DNA of 64,000 bases from Undaria pinnatifida (Eukaryota; Sar; Phaeophyceae; Laminariales; Alariaceae). Under the pieces are notes generated by a model. The model made no database searches. It was not told the origin of the DNA and saw nothing but the letters and a program-made list of their open reading frames with translations. Position 1 is the first letter of the stretch. Every line of letters begins with the position of its first letter. A program made the translations under genes and the position numbers. The DNA lies in contig JABAKD010000021.1 of the NCBI GenBank assembly GCA_012845835.1, positions 16,258,543 to 16,322,542 of the forward strand, given 5' to 3'. Positions 1 to 10,034 of this stretch are shown piece by piece.

Positions 1-1966
1 GCTCGTTCTGTAGTCTATTACTGCGGTGGAATCTAGAGTGAGACGAAATCTAAAAATTGCTACGAGTACGATTGCTGGTATGGTGTGTACACCTTTGGTC
101 TGTCTACGAAGGCGGGTCCGGAGACAAAACGTGCTCCTCGCATCGGCGGCTGCACACATTTGGGCTGCCTTGCCTTTGACTCACCAGCTCACGCCTCTGC
201 GACCTCTTCGTATCTTTGGCACCCGGCCCTGCACGGCACTCGGCACTCCATTCACCTCGACTCACGCCAACAACAAAGTTTACTTCGGCATTTCTGTAAG
301 AAACGTCTTTCACAGCTGCAGAACCAGTACTTCTATATGCATATGTACCATTTTGATTTTTTTGCCTAGTCCGTCCCTTTTTCTCCGCCGGCGCAGAGTT
401 TTTTTGTGTGCTTTCTTCTGCAATGCGATCAGACTACCCGTCGGTATATTATCAGCCGTGTGCCGGGCTCGTGGGACGTCCGTGGCGCGAGCTATGGCCG
501 CGGAAAGCCGCCGAGACTGGCTCTATTTTGCGGGGTATGAGACGCTTCTGTCCCCGGGCAAGCACACACTAGACGTATTTAAGCCTCGAGGTTAGGTCTT
601 AAGTACTTCCAACTGGAAGAGCTAGGCCATTCGATATTTCGACCTTAAACGCATAAAAAAAACACCATATGTCTAAAACTCGAAATAGTGGTCTCTTTCA
701 GTACGCATAAAAAGAAAAGCCGAGGAAAGATCAAACTACTTGAAAATAGACTATGATATTTCTGCACTACTCCAGACGCAGATGGCAAGACGAGGATTTA
801 TGTCATGAGTCAGCACATGAGTGGGTGGAAACTTCGAGAAAGACCCTCCCCTGCCCATGCTGTGCGAGCTTGAACGGCCAAAACAAATAACTGGTGCATG
901 GCAAAAACATTGAGTGCTTCGTACTCCATACTCGCTTCATATGTAGGATACCTCGCAGGCGTCTGCCGCCTTCGGTGTGCCTCAGTGTGGCAGTCAGTAC
1001 AGCAGCACAGCAGGACTGGCCCTCAACCCGGTTCAATTTCCACCCTCGAAATGTAGGCATCCGCGGGAAAGAGGCAACAGGGTTGTAAACTGCAGCAGCA
1101 GCTCCGGCCATGCGCTACGTCGGGCACAAAAACCAAACAAAAAAAATGTGTCATCGAAAAATTACAGCCTCTCAGGACGAGAGAGCAGGAGCACGAGCGC
1201 GCGACGAACTATGTCAGAGTCCCAGTTCTCTGACCGCAGAGAACGCCAGGGTAGGAGGAGTCTCGCGGGCGTTTTCCACCGGCTAGTTGTGCTGTAGTTG
1301 GGTTGGCTGTTGGGGTGCTGGTTGTCTGTGTGTTGTGCTGTGTTGTTTTGTTTTGTGGTGTGTTGTGTTGTGTGTGCGCTCGATCCTCGTGAATGAACAA
1401 GGACTCCTTTTCAAGTAATAGTACGTAGAGGCATGCCGCTCCACGAGAGTGGGTCGCCTCTGACCACCGCCAACGTTTCTGATCGTGTTGTACACGCAGG
1501 TTGATTAACCCGGGTTGGGGATACACCAAGCGGCTTGCTAGGTTGAGCGTTGCAATTACTGCGTGGGTGTTGTGCTGTGCTGCTGCTGCAGAGTGTATGA
1601 TGTTTCCTCGAGCTTTTGTCGTCTGAAATGCTGTTGTTTGCTGGAAAATACTCGGAAAATTGCTTCAAATATGCACTTGGGCCAAAATGTGCTCAAGTGC
1701 ATATTTTGGGAAAATCCACATCTCACCGTGGTCTGCCGTGGTCGTTAGGTCGGTAAAATAGACCTATTTTTTAGACATTTAAAACACGATAGGGCTTAAT
1801 TTGGTTTAGAGCCTAAAATATAGGCATATCGTCAGGCTTAAATACGTCTACTACACACACGGTGGAACTTTAGTCCTCGCACGTACATCGGGGTGGCATC
1901 AAAATGTATTTGCGAGAGAATTTTTCCCGCACTGCTAGACGCGGGCGCGGTGTATATGTACCCGCT
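1..1966. other. No recognised gene; short hairpin only
   Basis: A 189-codon open frame at 26-595 (+) shows no recognisable domain, and its Arg/Cys/Thr-rich content looks like chance. A hairpin with 11-bp arms (ATATGCACTTG, 1669-1679; its complement 1694-1704) lies in AT-rich sequence. Nothing else is supportable. Confidence 0.5.
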
Positions 1967-2140
1967 GCAACGACGTGAACTATGTCATTACTGTGAGTTC
2001 TCCCTCACAATTGACACGGTGGTTACCATACAGCAGTAGCGAAACCTGTATAAAGAGATATAAAGTAGCAACACAACCCAAGCAAAAGTAACGATGTGCA
2101 CACAACAGACCATATCGGCAACAAACATCGGTATAAACTG
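1967..2140 (+). repeat. Tandemly duplicated 5' end of the OTU gene, copy 1
   Basis: This 174-bp segment is nearly identical to 2364-2537. It carries the same TATA-like region and an ATG at 2094 that opens the same first 16 residues as the OTU protein. After the repeat ends, the frame runs into unrelated sequence and stops at 2192 (33 codons). It is therefore a promoter plus N-terminus copy without a catalytic body. Confidence 0.85.
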
Positions 2141-2192
2141 TCTACGATCACAGCAGCAGCAAGCAACCGCAGAGAGCGGCAATAATATATAG
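2094..2192 (+). pseudogene. Truncated duplicate of OTU protein N-terminus
   Basis: A 33-codon frame starts MCTQQTISATNIGIN, identical to the start of the OTU gene 397 bp downstream, then diverges into a Gln/Ala stretch and stops. It lacks the whole protease domain. It could act as an upstream reading frame if transcription starts at the first promoter copy, but that is inference. Confidence 0.6.
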
Positions 2193-2363
2193 ATCCTAAA
2201 AAATCAAATTTTATTGAGAACGGGATTTTTTTCTGGATGGACCGAGGAGAATAAATACACAAGACCTTTCCTCTCATCAAAAGAACATACACAGCGGTTT
2301 TACAATAGAGCACCACCAGCAAGCAGCACGTAGTCCATAGACTAAGAGTTTATTGTCATATGA

Positions 2364-2537
2364 GCAACGACGGGAACTATGTCATTACTGTGAGTTCTCC
2401 CTCACAATTGACACGGTGGTTACCATACAGCAGTAGCGAAACCTGTATAAAGAGATATAAAGTAGCAACACAACTCAAGCAAAAGTAACGATGTGCACAC
2501 AACAGACCATATCGGCAACAAACATCGGTATAAACTG
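2364..2537 (+). repeat. Duplicated 5' end of the OTU gene, copy 2 (functional position)
   Basis: This is the second copy of the 174-bp repeat and leads directly into the intact OTU frame. The spacer between copies (2141-2363) is AT-rich and unrelated. The two copies differ by only a few bases, so the duplication looks recent. Confidence 0.85.
2456..2461 (+). promoter_or_regulatory. TATA-like box of the OTU gene
   Basis: TATAAA lies about 30 bp before the ATG at 2491, followed by a second TATAAA about 10 bp on. The same pair is present in the duplicated copy upstream. If used, the 5' leader would be very short. Confidence 0.35.
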
Positions 2538-3138
2538 CGCGCGGGGAAAAATACTGGGCACAGAAAACACACAACAAATTGACACCAATGATTCCTCTAA
2601 CAGCAGCGACAGCAGTACAAACCCATCAGACAGCGAAAATGATCAAGACAACAACAGCGGCAACAATAACAATTCTGGTCAATGGTCCATTATTCCCGAG
2701 ATTGGTGATGGTGCATGTTTATTAAGATGTATCTCGCGTCGTGTGCACAACAACCCAGCTTTACATCACATCGTCCGTGCACATATTATTGCCCACATCA
2801 CAACCAATTTGTACACCGTTATCCCAGGATCAGGTTTCAACACTTTCCACGACAGCATCTTAGCTGGAGCAAATCAAGAACTTGTGGAAGTCGCTGGATC
2901 TCAACCTACTACATATTCGAGTGTTGAAGAGTATCTCCACTTCATGTCACAGCCTTACGCATATGCTACAAACGTAGAATTAATTGCTGCCACGCAGTTG
3001 TACGGAGTGGACTTTCGAATAACTTATCACACCGAGCCTCAGCAATATCCCAACCCTCCTCCTCTAAATGTCTGTGATATCTTATATTATCCACATTCTT
3101 TCCACTACGCATCCCTCCGATATACACCTTCTGCATAA
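2491..3138 (+). CDS. OTU-family cysteine protease (probable deubiquitinase)
   Basis: This is a 215-residue uninterrupted frame. Residues 1-64 form a low-complexity Ser/Asn/Asp-rich tail. Residues 65-212 match the OTU fold: GDGACLLRC with Asp73 and the catalytic Cys76, the usual helix pair ending EEYLHFMSQ, a VELIAATQLYGVDFRI block, and the catalytic His205 in SFHYASL. OTU proteases typically cleave ubiquitin from substrates; stand-alone and transposon-borne forms are both common in algae, protists and fungi. The start is the first ATG after a TATA-like box. The first 47 bp of the gene lie in the 174-bp tandem duplication, so promoter and N-terminus exist twice. No transposase or reverse transcriptase frame is adjacent. 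Whether it is a host gene or mobile-element cargo is open. The family call is firm; substrate and activity are inferred. Confidence 0.85.
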   Translation: MCTQQTISATNIGINCARGKILGTENTQQIDTNDSSNSSDSSTNPSDSENDQDNNSGNNNNSGQWSIIPEIGDGACLLRCISRRVHNNPALHHIVRAHIIAHITTNLYTVIPGSGFNTFHDSILAGANQELVEVAGSQPTTYSSVEEYLHFMSQPYAYATNVELIAATQLYGVDFRITYHTEPQQYPNPPPLNVCDILYYPHSFHYASLRYTPSA

Positions 3139-3483
3139 ATACTTCATCATCAGTTGTAGTCATTCGACTTGCGTCGCCCCCGGGAGGCACGTGTCCACCT
3201 CCCGAAGGGGAACCTTGTACAGGTATACCGATAGTACAAGATATTTCTTCGGGGTGTGGGTTTATGTATACTATGTAGGTCGAAGCGAAGCGAAGGGGGC
3301 GACGCTAGATGAAGATTTGAGGGAAATGCACTCGGAAGTTCGTGGGCAACGGGTTTCGGGAACGGTTCGTAGAAGGGCCGATATCATACGTCATAACCTG
3401 TATCCTTCCCGGTACCTGAGATTATTTTCTGTCCAAACTGCCCTATTCGGTATGAGTATTTTTGAAGAAACACGTAAGACCAT
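3139..3483. other. Intergenic, no feature recognised
   Basis: This spacer separates the OTU gene from the foldback element. The short string CCCGAAGGGGAACCTTGTA near 3203 recurs near 8883, which suggests a small dispersed repeat. No gene is seen. Confidence 0.4.
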
Positions 3484-5757
3484 TTCTCACACCGTCGAAT
3501 TCCGCCAGTCGAAAAGGCCCGTTTTCGACTAGACTTTTTTTCGACTGGATTCTTCTGGTCCTTCTTCTTATCATCGGAGTCGATTTTATAGTTTTTCATT
3601 TCCTAAAGGCGGTTGATCTGTATGGCAGTCGAAAATCGGTCGGCAGCTCTGTGCTTCGCGCGTTCTCCGCAAGTAACGCCTGCTCGCGCTCGACGAACCC
3701 TCGTCCCAGCGAGTTCGTGGCTTTGGGGTTAGCCGAAAGCCGCCAAAGCTACGTTCGTGGAGTTGCACTCAGCCGAGAGCCGCCAAAGCTACAGCGGCCG
3801 TAGCCGTTGTTGGCAAAATGGAACGATACCGCGCGCTGCTGCCATCGCGTGATACACGCTGCTGGCGAGCGGAGCTAGAATGCGCTACGCTGACTTGCGG
3901 CGAGAAGCAACAGCTGTGACAGCCAAGCCAGCGTCCTTGTATAATACGGCTGTGTGGTACCTGGTATGGGTGTGTGGGCGTGTGGGTGTGTGTTTCATGG
4001 TGGGATGAGCGATGCGATGTGGGTTACAAGAATACGTGTAAGACATGACTTTTTCGACTGAGTTTTTCGACTGAATCCCCCAGTCGGAAAACTCAGTCGA
4101 TAAAAGTTGAGTCGAAAAAGCTATTTTTCGACGGTGTAAGAAAGCCCGATTTGGGCTTCAGTCGAAATCGGCCCTTTTCGACTGGATCCTTCTGGGCCCC
4201 TTCTTAACGTCAGTCGGGTTGATTTTGTAGTTTCTGCGCTCTTTCTGTAGGCGGTTGGTGCGAGGGAGTACTGCTGTATATGGCAGTGAAAAAAGGTCGG
4301 AAGGTCTATGCTTCGGTCGGAAGCTCTGTGCTTCGTGCGTTCTCCGCGAGAAACGCGTGCATTTGCGCGCGACGAGCCCTCGTCCAAGCGGGTTGGTGGC
4401 GTTGGACTTAGCCGAAGGCCGCCAAAGCTACGTTCGTGGCGTTGCACTCAGCCGAGAGCCGCCAAAGCTACAGCAGCCGTAGCCGTTGTTAGCTAAATGA
4501 CGTTGATACCGCGTGCCGCTGCCATCGTGTGATACACGCTGCTGGTGAGTGGAGGTAGGAAGGCGCCACGCTGACTTGCGGTGAGAAGCAGCAGCGGTGA
4601 TAGCAGCCAAGCCAGCATCGGCGCTGTTGTATGATACTGCTGTGTGGTACCTGGTATGCATGTAGAGGCGTGTGGGTGTGTGTTTCGTGGTGAGGTGAGC
4701 GATGCGATGGGTTAAAAAAACACGTGTAAAACGTTTTCGACTGACTTTTTCGACTGGATCCCCCACTCGGAAAACTCAATCGAAAAAGGTTGAGTCGAAA
4801 AAGCTATTTTTCGACTGTGTAAGAAAGCCCAATTTGGGCTTCAGTCGAAAAAGGCCGTTTTCGACTGACGAATCCGACTGGATAAGAATTGGCACGTTTG
4901 ACAAATCCGACTGTGTAAGGATTGGCACGTTTGACAAATCCGACTGTAAGGATTGGCACGCAAGGCCGTTTCTTACACAGTCGGATTTGTCCGTCGAAAA
5001 CGGCCTTTTTCGGCTGAAGCCAAATCGGGCTTTCTTGCGCAGTCGAAAAACATCTTTTTGTACTAAGCACTTTTGTACTGACTTGTTGGACTGGCAGATC
5101 CAGTCGAAAAAGAGAGCTGTTCGGCTGGATCTGCCAGTCGAACTTTTCAACTAGATCTGCCAGTCGAGCTTTTCGGCTGGATCTGCCGGTCGAAAAGGTC
5201 CGTTGAAAAAGTTGAAAACGTGTTTTTTTAACCAATCGCATTGTTTATCCAACCACGAACCCACACACGCCCACACACCCATACCAGGTACCACACAGCA
5301 GTATAATACAACAGCGCCGACGCTGGCTCGGCTGCTATCACTGCTGCTGGTTGTCGCCGCAAGCCAGCATGGCGTATTCCTAGCTCCGCTCGCCAGCACC
5401 GTGTATCATACGATGGCAGCAGCGCGCGGTATCGATGCCATTTTGCCAACAACAGCTATGCCTGTTGTAGCTTTGGCGGCGTTCGGCTAAGTCCAACGCC
5501 ACCAACCCGCTTGGACGAGGGCTCGTCGCACGCGAAGCACGCGTTGCTCGCGGAGAATGCACGAAGAACAAAGCGTTGAACTGGTTTTCGACTGCCATAC
5601 GGCAGTACTCCCCCACGCCAACGGCCTCCACAAGGAGCACAAAAAGTTTCAACTCGACTCGACTGACGATAAGAAGGAGGCCCAGAAGAATCCTATCGAA
5701 AAAAAGTCCAGTCGACAAAGGGCCGTTTTCGACTGACGGAATCCGACTGCGTAAGAA
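3484..5757. mobile_element. Foldback element with CAGTCGAAAA subrepeats
   Basis: A 2.27 kb element is built from two direct units (about 3484-4135 and 4136-4800) and one inverted unit (about 5200-5757) around a centre packed with TTTTCGACTG/CAGTCGAAAA motifs. The ends are inverted copies: TTCTCACACCGTCG at the left pairs with the complement of the right end (TTCTTACGCAGTCG). Each unit contains the same Arg/Ala-coding-looking segment and a TACCTGGTA palindrome. Frames inside are shadows that repeat between units, and no transposase is seen. The architecture matches foldback-type non-autonomous DNA transposons; target-site duplications could not be identified. Confidence 0.75.
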
Positions 5758-8490
5758 TTAGCTTAAGACCGAGCGTCAGAAGGATCAAAGTCGAGGAGAG
5801 TCTCGACGACTAATCCGAGCTTGCTCTGCGTTATTCTCCACGAAAATATCTGCTTGTCGAACTAGGTCATTTTCTTGCGTTTTGGTCAATGCTACCACTC
5901 CACTCTGGAATCTACGACGTGGGGGCTACTATGTTAATAGGCACAGATGAATGGAAGATGATACCGGTAATGGAAAGATGGTGATATGCATAAGCAGAAG
6001 GAGACGCAGCGCATTCTTGGCGCAAGATATTTTCATGTTGGTCTCTTTAACAGCTGCTTGCTGCCCCTGTCTTGCAATTCGCGTGGTTTCTTTTATCGTG
6101 CCCCCATCACCGCAATGCTTTGCTGAGGTAGCAGAAGCACCAAGTAGGACATGTACGGCACCTGCAGCAGAGTGCGTGGTAGCGGCGCAGCAACAGTAAA
6201 AAGAAAGAAGCACAACACGTAGCAAGTGTACTCTCAGCACCGACTAGTACCACTACTTAGAGTGCAACCACTGGTGCTCCGGACCGCCGGACCGCCTAAC
6301 TTGCAACGATCACGACTGCTTGAAGACATGCTCGATTATCATACGGCCATGCACAATGATACTACTTCCGCACCGCAAGCGGCAGAGGGTGCAGCAGTGG
6401 CACAGCAGTATCGCAGCAGCAGCTGCATCTACTTATAATTTTAGCACTGCCTACATCCAACCTACAGCCGTACCAGTACGGTAAGATCGCAACAGCAGTT
6501 CATGGGTGGAGTCTTGCGCCTTGTTGATGCATTGCATCCCACCGCCCATGACAGCTGTGGACACGTGTCGGGCTGTTCGGTGATGTTGAAGCCTAGTGAC
6601 ATGCTTCGGGCTCTGCGTTGCTGTTGTTGAATGCTGGTGACCTCTGGCGGGCTGTTCGGTAGTGCGTTGAAAGCAATATTGAGCATACATAGTTAACAAC
6701 GGTTGTTATTTGAACGACGGCCCACAGAAAGTTCGCGGAAGCATCGACTTTTTAACGTATCTTTATAGGTTTATGTAGGATACGGTGTGTCTAGTCCGGT
6801 CCAGACGCAAAGCTCCCGGTTTTTTTCTTCTGCATCATATTGGCCAGGAAGATAAATCGCCGTCCGCACTTCCGAATCGTGCGCCGCAGTTAGGAATGTT
6901 GCTCGCTCAATGCGAAAACAGCGCATCCTCGGTTCTGGGCAGTGTTGGCCCTTTTTGACTACGGGCTGTGGTCAGGGTTAAGGATAGGGGTATATAGAGG
7001 TCATGTTGGGTCGACGCCCGTGCGTTCCTTGTTCCCAGTAGGAAAATGCTTCCTATGATAGTGAACAGCCCGACCTCCGGAAGATTCACACGACCAGATT
7101 GCAAGAGGAGTCCCCTTTCGGACTGCCGAGTACTATGGATGCCTATCCTTTGATCGTCGAGCGATCTTCTTCTACCTGTTTACGACCACGTTTTCAGGGT
7201 GGGCTAGTGTGATGGGTAGGAGATCTATGAAATATGGCACATTATAGGATTCAGGACGGATTTATTTCGACAGGCGTTACGGATATCGGGACAAGGGAGA
7301 CCACATATCATATACCTGGTACCTTCCAGAGTATACTCGAGTACTTGGTCCGTGCGAGCCACTTCTACGTGTTTCGTAGCATTAAAGATACTTGCCGCCA
7401 TCTTCCCTGTGGTCGTTGCTGTGGCCGTTGAGAAAAACGCCTTTGGGGCTGTTGAAACTTTTAAAAATGCACCTGCTCCCTGCTGCTGGGCCTTCGATAT
7501 TTTGGGAATATAGTCGCAAATACTTCAACTGCTGGCGGGCCATTGTTTTATTTTTTTCAACTTCTCAAAACGTCGGTTGTACATACCTGGTACGTCATAC
7601 GTACCAGGTATGTCCTGGGAACACAAAACAATGACACACCTGTCAGGAAAACAACACATCAACAGCAGCACGGCGGCAGCAGCAGCACAGCCGTACGGTG
7701 GCGGCGGTGTGCTTCTGTTGATGTTTCTTTCTCTGGTTGCGTGTTGCTAAACAATTGGGGGTTGTGCTTCGCAATGCTGTGTGGTATATACGACGGCGTG
7801 AAAAATAAAGTGTGCCGTATCATATACTAAGAGTGCCAGCACTCTGTTTGAGTACACAAGCTGCCGCTGCCATTGCTGCTGCTGCTGCTGTGCGCGGTTT
7901 GTCCAATACAGAATGCAGTCCACGAGAGGGTTTCCTCTGCTCTGCTGCGTTATTGTGCGCGGGTCGGGGTTCGGCGCCTCTGGAGTTGTCGCTGCAGCGC
8001 GAGGTGTGGTACTCTCACTCGAGCACCCCACACGGCAGCGACACATCATACCACAGCTGAAAATGCACCAGCAAGTTGTTATACATTGCTGCCCCCCGGC
8101 CACCCGTCGGTGTATTTCGTATTTTCTGAAAAAAAACTTGAAATATTTCAAGTTTGAAAATGTGGCAAACGCCAGACCGAGAAACTTCAGGTTTTGCGAA
8201 AACAGAGCGGACAAATTCCCGAAAGAGCAAAAGCTCTGTACTATTCATGCAGTATGCGACACCAGTTAAGCATCTCCCATTTCTGGCTAGGCTGGAATTC
8301 TTATGTATGGCAGGGTTTGGTACATACTATTGTCAGTACAAAAGGGGCCACATTCTTATTTTCGTCTACAACTCGAACCTCAAATTCTTAGCTGCCCAAT
8401 TGTTAAGTCCTGTCGCGTACACACTGCTGTAGACTGCTGTGAGCTTTTTATTTCGCTCAATTTTTCATGTACCCTATGTGCCTGGTATTT
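5758..8490. other. Unassigned stretch, no supported gene
   Basis: Many short frames are present but none has a recognisable domain or consistent splice context. Notable items are the 33-bp perfect palindrome at 7581-7613, CTG/CAG-rich patches near 7670-7890, and a palindromic AAACTTGAAATATTTCAAGTTT at 8130-8155. Confidence 0.45.
7581..7613. repeat. 33-bp palindrome containing two TACCWGGTA motifs
   Basis: Arms ACATACCTGGTACGT and ACGTACCAGGTATGT are exact complements separated by CAT. It is the strongest example of the TACCWGGTA motif that recurs across the window. Confidence 0.9.
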
Positions 8491-8496
8491 TGTAAA

Positions 8497-8772
8497 GCCC
8501 CGGGGGATAGATTGTTTCTTGTGTTGCGTACACAGCAGTATAAATGGTAAACAGTGGACTGTTGTACGCATCAAATGTGATGAGCACAACAACAAACAAC
8601 AGCTTGAAGTGTTGTATCGCAACCGAGGATGCTTATACGCCGAATACATACACGAACGTCGCAGCTGCGGTAAACTTCTATGCACAGTAGCACCAGGTAT
8701 AGGCCACAATAGCATCATCAATATCGTACGAAGTATATATTATCTGGGTTGCCCCTACGTTCACGTGCGATA
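8497..8772 (+). other. Possible coding segment, unrecognised
   Basis: The in-frame stretch NGKQWTVVRIKCDEHNN continuing through LEVLYRNRGCLYAEYIHERR reads more like protein than its surroundings and could be an exon: an AG precedes it and a GGTAAAC donor-like site lies at about 8669. No family is recognised. It could be a decayed gene or chance. Confidence 0.2.
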
Positions 8773-9012
8773 AACCCGAATCAATCAGAATCAATTACAC
8801 TGCAGTATAGTTCCATGATTTACCGTAAGGTTGCGGGCGAACGCATGGGGGTGTCAAGGCATCGACCGTGTGTCACTCTTCGCCCGAAGGGGAACCTTGT
8901 AATCATGTTGCGGTTGGCATTGCATAGCCGAGTCTCCTACATGTACTCTGTACACATGGGAGGTGTATCTCTATGTCGTGTTTCTGAGCATAGAGCTTGT
9001 ATCTCTCTGTAG

Positions 9013-9177
9013 CAGAAATTCTTGACATGGACGCTGAATTTGCTGGACATGATGGGTAGAAAGAAAGGTGCGGTGAGAACGTACACGGATACTCTAACCG
9101 GAATCACACATGAGATTAGGAAGAACGTCTACCAAGACAAGTCATACGAAAACCCGTACGATTTGTTCTTATACTGA
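9013..9177 (+). CDS. Candidate terminal exon of an unknown gene
   Basis: The frame runs from an acceptor-like TCTCTCTGTAG through MMGRKKGAVRTYTDTLTGIT and HEIRKNVYQDKSYENPYDLF to TGA. Its charged, low-repeat composition looks protein-like. Upstream exons could not be linked with confidence; the segment at 8497-8772 is one candidate. No family was recognised. It lies about 770 bp before the first recognised ARD exon on the same strand and is not part of ARD. Confidence 0.25.
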   Translation, partial: QKFLTWTLNLLDMMGRKKGAVRTYTDTLTGITHEIRKNVYQDKSYENPYDLFLY

Positions 9178-9945
9178 AACACGTACACATTTTGTTTGTT
9201 TAGGGTTACTATGGGCATGCTAAAACCCATTGGCTGAATTTGTATGGCATTTAGTATACCATACTAACGACGACGACGATGACGACAACTACAGGATCAG
9301 CCACACGAAGCGAAGTGGGCTGCTAGGTGTGGGGGTTGATACTTCTCATGTCGAACCCCAATGCAAGGAGTTGCACGACACGACGAGGCCTCCTTGCAGT
9401 CCTAGAACTGCAGCACTAAGTTACAAGCCACACGTTATTCTTAAGGATGTAGCTTTTTGAGGGCGAAAGGCGTTGCCGGATCAACCTCTATAGACCACAC
9501 CTCCATTTTGATTGGTCAACCCTAATCTCACCGCACACCCTTATCCCACCCCCTACCGCTGTAAGTTAAGGGGATACGTTAGATCTTCATGGTTCTAGTT
9601 GGGTCGAGACCTGATCCCGCCCGGGGACTGTGCACGGCTATGCGCGAACCGTAATCGTGTGGCTTGCAACTAGGGCTGCAGTTTTAGGATTGCAATGGGC
9701 TGCGTCCGCACGACACGTGCATAGCATGAAGTGTTGTGTTCTGCGCGCTCACACCATCAGTATGAAGATGCCGCACGTAACACTTGGTTTACCGCTATGT
9801 ATGGGCACCAAGAGAGCGAAGAGCGAAGGTGTTGCAAGATCTACGCATGTGTGTCGCGACTGTGTATGCTACGAAGTGTGTGAAATCAAGGGCTCTTTTA
9901 CGCTTTGCCATCAGGGACACCACCCATGTTTTGCGGCTCTCCCAG
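9178..9945. other. Spacer and/or intron 1 upstream of recognised ARD exons
   Basis: ARD proteins start with about 35 residues including a conserved AW-MD segment before the GVLHW motif. No such coding segment is visible here on the plus strand. Exon 1 is therefore further upstream, too diverged to recognise, or lost. Confidence 0.4.
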
Positions 9946-10034
9946 GTGTGCTGCACTGGGAGTTGGATGCGGACAAGTTCGAAAATGATCCGGATTTGGA
10001 AAAGATCCGGCAGGAGCGCGGCTACTCGTACCAG
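9946..10034 (+). CDS. ARD: ARD exon 2
   Basis: The exon starts after CTCCCAG in phase 1 (a G from exon 1 completes Gly) and codes [20 protein letters not shown] followed by [10 protein letters not shown]. The donor is CAG/GTACAG. The exon end overlaps a TACCAGGTA palindrome. Confidence 0.92.

Noticed and set aside
26-595. 189-codon ORF at the window start
   Set aside because: No recognisable domain, irregular composition, no promoter or splice signals; length is possible by chance.
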